The position numbers and the translations under genes were made by a program. A stretch of 47,799 nucleotides of DNA from Eubacterium sp. (GTDB lineage Bacteria > Bacillota > Clostridia > Oscillospirales > Acutalibacteraceae), in NCBI GenBank assembly GCA_022511205.1, contig JAFLRY010000013.1, positions 1 to 47,799 of the forward strand, read 5' to 3'. Below, in pieces: positions 44,232 through 47,799 of the stretch. The notes beneath the pieces were generated by a model. That model was not told the DNA's origin, made no database searches, and saw only the letters and a program-made list of their open reading frames with translations. Each line of letters begins with the position of its first letter. The stretch's first letter is position 1.

Positions 44232-45395
44232 ATGCCAAAAGTAATTTGTCCATGGAATCTGATTTCGGATTTTGTTACCGACGCTTTCGTCGGCTACGGT
44301 GTGCCGAGAGAGGATGCGGAAATCTGTACCGACGTTCTTCTTGAGTCGGACAAAAGGGGTATTGAAAGCCACGGCTGCAACCGCTTTAAGCCTATCTATA
44401 TTGATAGAATTATCGCCGGAATTCAGAATCCCGTAACCGAATTCGAAATTTTAAAAGAGACCCCCACCACGGCTGTTGTGGACGGTCACAACGGTATGGG
44501 TCAGGTCATCGGCGTTAAGGCAATGCAGATGGCTATTGATAAGGCGAAGCAGTACGGCCTCGGTATGGTTGCCGTTCGCAATTCCTGCCACTACGGTATT
44601 GCGGGCTACTATGCCACGATGGCAACTCAGCAGGGCTGTATCGGTATGACCGGAACGAACGCGAGACCGTCAGTCGCTCCCACCTTTGGCGTTGAGGGCA
44701 TGTTCGGAACGAATCCCTTCACCATCGGTATTCCGTCGGACGAAAAGTTTGATTTCATTTTCGACTGCGCAACCTCAATTACCCAGAACGGTAAGATCGA
44801 GTATTACGCAAGAATAAAAGAGGACGTTCATCCCGGAACCATCATCGGACTTGACGGCGATCCCATCGAGGGCGATGCCGGCGAGGCGCTTAAGAAGATC
44901 CGTCAGGGTACGGCTGCGCTTACCACGCTCGGCGGTATCGGCGAGGCACTCGGCGGCTACAAGGGCTACGGCTTCGCAATGGTTGTTGAGCTTCTTTCCG
45001 CTATCCTTCAGGACGGCGCTTACGGCAAGGATCTTGACGGTAAGGATGAAAACGGTAATATCAGACCGTATCATCTCGGCCATTTCTTCATCGCTATCGA
45101 CACCAACCACTTCCTCGGCGAGGACGTTACGAGAAAGAAGGCCGGCGAGATACTCAGAACGATTCGTGACTCTAAGAAGGCTCCCGGCGCTGAGAGAATC
45201 TACACCGCAGGCGAAAAGGAATATGAGATCTGGAAGCAGCGTGAAGACAGCGGCGTTCCGATCAACGAGGCTGTTCAGAAGGAAATTCTCGCGGTTCGCG
45301 ACGAGTTGAAGCTTGATTACGTTTTCCCGTGGGAGGATAATTACGTTCCTGCTGATACCAAGAGAAAAACCGCTTCATCTATTGAAAATTTATAA
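44232..45395 (+). CDS. Ldh2-type malate/L-lactate/ureidoglycolate dehydrogenase
   Basis: A 387-residue NAD(P)-dependent oxidoreductase of the malate/L-lactate dehydrogenase (Ldh2) family, distinct from classic Rossmann malate dehydrogenases. Typical segments are ESDKRGIESHG near residue 40, the catalytic-histidine region RNSCHYGIAGYY, GTNPFTIGIPS and GGYKGYGFAMVVELLSA. AGGAG lies about eight bases before the ATG. The 19-base gap to the malic enzyme gene suggests an operon and favours malate as the substrate (oxaloacetate reduced to malate, or the reverse), but sequence alone does not settle substrate or cofactor. Confidence 0.9.
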   Translation: MPKVICPWNLISDFVTDAFVGYGVPREDAEICTDVLLESDKRGIESHGCNRFKPIYIDRIIAGIQNPVTEFEILKETPTTAVVDGHNGMGQVIGVKAMQMAIDKAKQYGLGMVAVRNSCHYGIAGYYATMATQQGCIGMTGTNARPSVAPTFGVEGMFGTNPFTIGIPSDEKFDFIFDCATSITQNGKIEYYARIKEDVHPGTIIGLDGDPIEGDAGEALKKIRQGTAALTTLGGIGEALGGYKGYGFAMVVELLSAILQDGAYGKDLDGKDENGNIRPYHLGHFFIAIDTNHFLGEDVTRKKAGEILRTIRDSKKAPGAERIYTAGEKEYEIWKQREDSGVPINEAVQKEILAVRDELKLDYVFPWEDNYVPADTKRKTASSIENL

Positions 45396-45414
45396 TTAAA
45401 AGAGGACAAAAACT

Positions 45415-46587
45415 ATGGATTACAGAAAAGAATCTTTAAGACTTCACGGAGAATGGCAGGGCAAGATCGAGGTTATCGCAAGATCCAAGGTGGATAACAA
45501 GGAAGCCCTTTCTCTGGCTTACACCCCCGGCGTTGCTGAGCCCTGTCTTGCAATTCAGGACGATTATAAAAAGAGCTGGGAGCTTACCCGCCGCTGGAAT
45601 ATGGTTGCCGTTATTACTGACGGTACGGCCGTACTCGGCCTCGGCGATATCGGTCCTGAAGCCGGTATGCCGGTTATGGAGGGAAAATGCGTACTCTTTA
45701 AGGAGTTCGGCGGCGTAGACGCGTTCCCGATCTGTGTTCGCACCAAGAATGTAGACGAGTTTGTACAGACCGTTTACAATATCAGCGGCTCTTTCGGCGG
45801 TATTAACCTTGAGGATATTGCTGCTCCCAGATGCTTTGAGATCGAGGAAAAGCTCAAGAAGATCTGCGATATCCCGATCTTCCACGACGATCAGCACGGC
45901 ACTGCGGTAGTTTCCTCTGCGGCGCTTATCAATGCTATGAGGATCACCGGCAAAAAGCTTGGCGACTGCAAGGCAGTTATCAACGGCTCAGGCGCGGCGG
46001 GTATTGCTATCGCGAAGCTCTTAATGACTCTCGGTCTTAAGGACGTTATCCTTTGCGACAGAACCGGTGCCATCTACGAGGGCAGAGAAAACCTCAATGC
46101 TTCTAAGGAAGAAATCGCGAAAGTCACCAACAGAGGTATGACCAAGGGTAGCCTTAAGGAAGCAGTTGTAGGCACTGATATTTTCATCGGTGTTTCCGCT
46201 CCCGGTGTTCTCACTCCCGAAATGATCAAGACTATGAATGCTGATCCCATCGTGCTTGCTATGGCGAATCCCACTCCCGAGATCATGCCTGATGAAGCTA
46301 AGGCATCAGGCGCAAAGATCGTTGGCACAGGCCGTTCCGATTTCCCGAACCAGATCAACAACGTGCTTGCTTTCCCCGGAATTTTCCGCGGCGCGCTGGA
46401 CGTTCGCGCAAGCCAGATCACGGAGAATATGAAGATAGCCGCGGCTTACGCGATCGCTTCTCTTGTTGACGATAAGGATCTGAATCCCGATTATATCCTT
46501 CCCTATGCGTTTGACGAGCGCATTAAGGATACTGTTGCTAAGGCTGTTGCTGAAGCGGCAAAAAAAGACGGAGTCGCAAGAATTTAA
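45415..46587 (+). CDS. NAD(P)-dependent malic enzyme, short bacterial type
   Basis: A 390-residue enzyme that decarboxylates malate to pyruvate and CO2 while reducing NAD(P)+. Motifs: [12 protein letters not shown] (catalytic tyrosine), [31 protein letters not shown] (metal ligands), FHDDQHGTA, and the nucleotide loop [15 protein letters not shown]. It lacks the phosphotransacetylase-like tail of MaeB, so it is the short form common in Firmicutes. It follows the Ldh2 gene by 19 bases (AGAGGA before the ATG), and a strong terminator follows. With the upstream dehydrogenase it could convert oxaloacetate to pyruvate through malate and exchange reducing power between NADH and NADPH. Confidence 0.95.
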   Translation: MDYRKESLRLHGEWQGKIEVIARSKVDNKEALSLAYTPGVAEPCLAIQDDYKKSWELTRRWNMVAVITDGTAVLGLGDIGPEAGMPVMEGKCVLFKEFGGVDAFPICVRTKNVDEFVQTVYNISGSFGGINLEDIAAPRCFEIEEKLKKICDIPIFHDDQHGTAVVSSAALINAMRITGKKLGDCKAVINGSGAAGIAIAKLLMTLGLKDVILCDRTGAIYEGRENLNASKEEIAKVTNRGMTKGSLKEAVVGTDIFIGVSAPGVLTPEMIKTMNADPIVLAMANPTPEIMPDEAKASGAKIVGTGRSDFPNQINNVLAFPGIFRGALDVRASQITENMKIAAAYAIASLVDDKDLNPDYILPYAFDERIKDTVAKAVAEAAKKDGVARI

Positions 46588-46605
46588 CGATGTCTTAAAA
46601 TATGG

Positions 46606-46635
46606 AAAGGAGTACCCGCAAGGTACTCCTTTTTT
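46606..46635. terminator. Bidirectional terminator between malic enzyme and hemW
   Basis: AAAGGAGTACC (46606-46616), loop CGCAA, GGTACTCCTTT (46622-46632) and a T run that reaches into the hemW stop codon at 46634. Confidence 0.92.
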
Positions 46636-47674
46636 AATCTGTTATATTTGCAATGATCGTATTTGAAACGAGAAAGCCCTTTGGGGTGAACGAAACGCTT
46701 TCGCCGATCTCCTCCATAAATCCGGCCTTAATATATGGTGTGATATCCCTTTTTATAAGGGATTTTTTTATGCCTTTTTTCAGCCGCAGACCAAGCATAA
46801 TTTGCTCGTCAATACCGCCGCCCTCTCCGTCATCGATAATATTGAAGTCCTTATCATAATAAAAGCGTCTGCCGTTCCAAAAGGAATGGGCGGAAGCGCC
46901 GATGCCGAGATACGGCACAAGCTCCCAGTATTTAACATTGTGTCTGCTCTCAAAGCCGGGCTTTGCAAAATTGCTTATCTCGTATTGTTCAAGGCCGAGG
47001 GCGGCAAGCCGTTCAACGGTTTTTAAATACATATCGGAAACCGTATCCTCATCGGGGAGGGAAAGCTTATCCTGCAACTTGTAAAATGGAGTATTCGGCT
47101 CAATTTTCAGAATATAGGCGGAGATGTGCGTAACATCCATTTCCGCAATAAAATCAAAGGTTTCGTCAAGTCCTTCAAGGGTCTGCTTTGGTGTACCGAG
47201 CATTAAGTCAAGGCTGATATTTGTTATGCCTGCGGACTCGGCGTTATAAATTGCCTTGGCAACGTCCTCCTTTGAGGCGCGTCTGCCCAGCGCAAGGCGT
47301 TCTTCTTTAACTGCGCTCTGCATACCAAGCGAAATTCTGTTAATGCCGAAGGAATGATATTGCTTGAAATCTTTCGAAAGATCTTTGCCGGGGTTGCATT
47401 CAATAGTGATCTCCGAATTATTATCTATAGAAAAATTCTTGTGGATAGCTTCAAAGATTTTGCCAATCAAATCGGGTTCCAAAATGCTCGGTGTTCCGCC
47501 GCCGAAATAGACCGTGTCAAACTCAGCACTCTTATATTTTTCAAATTCAGCGGTCAAGCGGGAAACGTAGTTTTCAGCGATATCCCTATCATATTTAACC
47601 GAATAAAAATCGCAATAGGGGCATTTGTTCAAACAAAAAGGAATGTGAATATATAAACCGCATTTGTTGTTCAT
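46634..47674 (-). CDS. hemW: Radical SAM heme chaperone HemW-like
   Basis: A 346-residue radical SAM protein. The iron-sulfur motif is Cys14-x3-Cys18-x2-Cys21 in PFCLNKCPYCDF, followed by YFGGGTPS and ECNPGKD, and the HemW-type segment SLGMQS. HemW proteins resemble coproporphyrinogen dehydrogenase HemN but are thought to insert heme into acceptor proteins. The CNKCxYC-F form, rather than HemN's CxxxCxxCxC, supports HemW; length is slightly short for the family because the C-terminal domain is compact. In many Clostridia hemW sits directly upstream of hrcA; here it is about 9 kb away. The ribosome site is weak (GGGATGTGAT). Confidence 0.9.
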   Translation of the reverse strand: MNNKCGLYIHIPFCLNKCPYCDFYSVKYDRDIAENYVSRLTAEFEKYKSAEFDTVYFGGGTPSILEPDLIGKIFEAIHKNFSIDNNSEITIECNPGKDLSKDFKQYHSFGINRISLGMQSAVKEERLALGRRASKEDVAKAIYNAESAGITNISLDLMLGTPKQTLEGLDETFDFIAEMDVTHISAYILKIEPNTPFYKLQDKLSLPDEDTVSDMYLKTVERLAALGLEQYEISNFAKPGFESRHNVKYWELVPYLGIGASAHSFWNGRRFYYDKDFNIIDDGEGGGIDEQIMLGLRLKKGIKKSLIKRDITPYIKAGFMEEIGESVSFTPKGFLVSNTIIANITD

Positions 47675-47702
47675 AATATCACATCCCTAATATTATTTTA
47701 TA

Positions 47703-47799
47703 TTTGCCACTGAGTGGCAGGCTAAATAATTTTTAATTTTATATTTTGCCACTGCCGTGGCGGGGCGTATCATTCTTTTGAGTCGCAAAAGAACGATAC
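47703..47799. repeat. Right copy of the dispersed palindromic repeat, inverted
   Basis: TTTGCCACTGAGTGGCAGGC, an AT spacer, GCCACTGCCGTGGCGGGGCG, then the hairpin GTATCATTCTTTTG / CAAAAGAACGATAC (47767-47780 and 47786-47799, one mismatch). It is the reverse complement of the unit at 1-96 in layout and core sequence. The window ends at the last base of the hairpin. Confidence 0.85.

Overview
The window reads as a low-to-moderate GC Bacillota (Clostridia) chromosome segment, most likely from an uncultured gut or rumen member of the Oscillospiraceae/Ruminococcaceae type. Supporting signs are an hrcA-grpE-dnaK-dnaJ operon behind a CIRCE operator, a DnaK without the Gram-negative insertion, strong Shine-Dalgarno sites, several TTG/GTG starts, Gram-positive surface proteins with Cna_B/SpaA-like and BspA-like (DUF285) repeats, a small spore-surface-like protein, and enzymes for plant galactomannan sugars. 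The lineage is inferred from these features; no marker gene fixes it. Both ends of the window are inverted copies of the same palindromic repeat, cut exactly at the outer hairpin. The sequence is therefore probably a complete assembly contig broken at dispersed repeats.

Layout. 0-5 kb: a Nudix hydrolase, then a divergent GH4 alpha-galactosidase-like gene and GH2 beta-mannosidase that share a palindromic -10 and an operator-like inverted repeat; together they would break down galactomanno-oligosaccharides. 4.8-7 kb: a small winged-helix-like protein divergent from an XRE regulator with two matching operator-like sites between them, a remnant of a surface-protein anchor, and a protein made only of PAS domains. 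7-12.2 kb: purL (single-chain FGAM synthase) and an ApgM-type phosphoglycerate mutase. 12.3-17 kb: a Thr/Pro/Lys-repeat surface protein overlapping radC, two small unknown proteins (one resembling part of an actin/MreB fold) and a DUF3048 protein. 17-33 kb: a serpin lipoprotein divergent from a 4,792-residue surface protein. 33-38.3 kb: a DUF5662 protein and the heat-shock operon. 38.5-40.8 kb: a secreted CHAP amidase whose upstream region carries two exact WalR-type boxes, two overlapping small genes and an orphan polysaccharide-export ABC permease. 40.9-47.7 kb: aroK-aroE, acyl carrier protein, glpK, an Ldh2-type dehydrogenase, malic enzyme and hemW.

The most unusual locus is 17.1-32.9 kb. 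The giant surface protein has a subtilisin-like domain with all expected catalytic residues near its N-terminus. It continues as a chain of alternating SpaA/DUF7601-like and pilin-isopeptide-like beta domains. Two of the DUF7601-like domains appear to be split at the same loop by DUF285 leucine-rich blocks plus InlB-type repeats. One beta domain carries a DnaJ-like CxxCxGxG cysteine motif. The C-terminus has an LPEFGG sequence in place of LPxTG. The divergent neighbour is a serpin, a family that includes known subtilisin inhibitors, so a protease/inhibitor pairing at the cell surface is a reasonable hypothesis.

No tRNA, rRNA, CRISPR array, transposase, integrase or phage gene was recognised.
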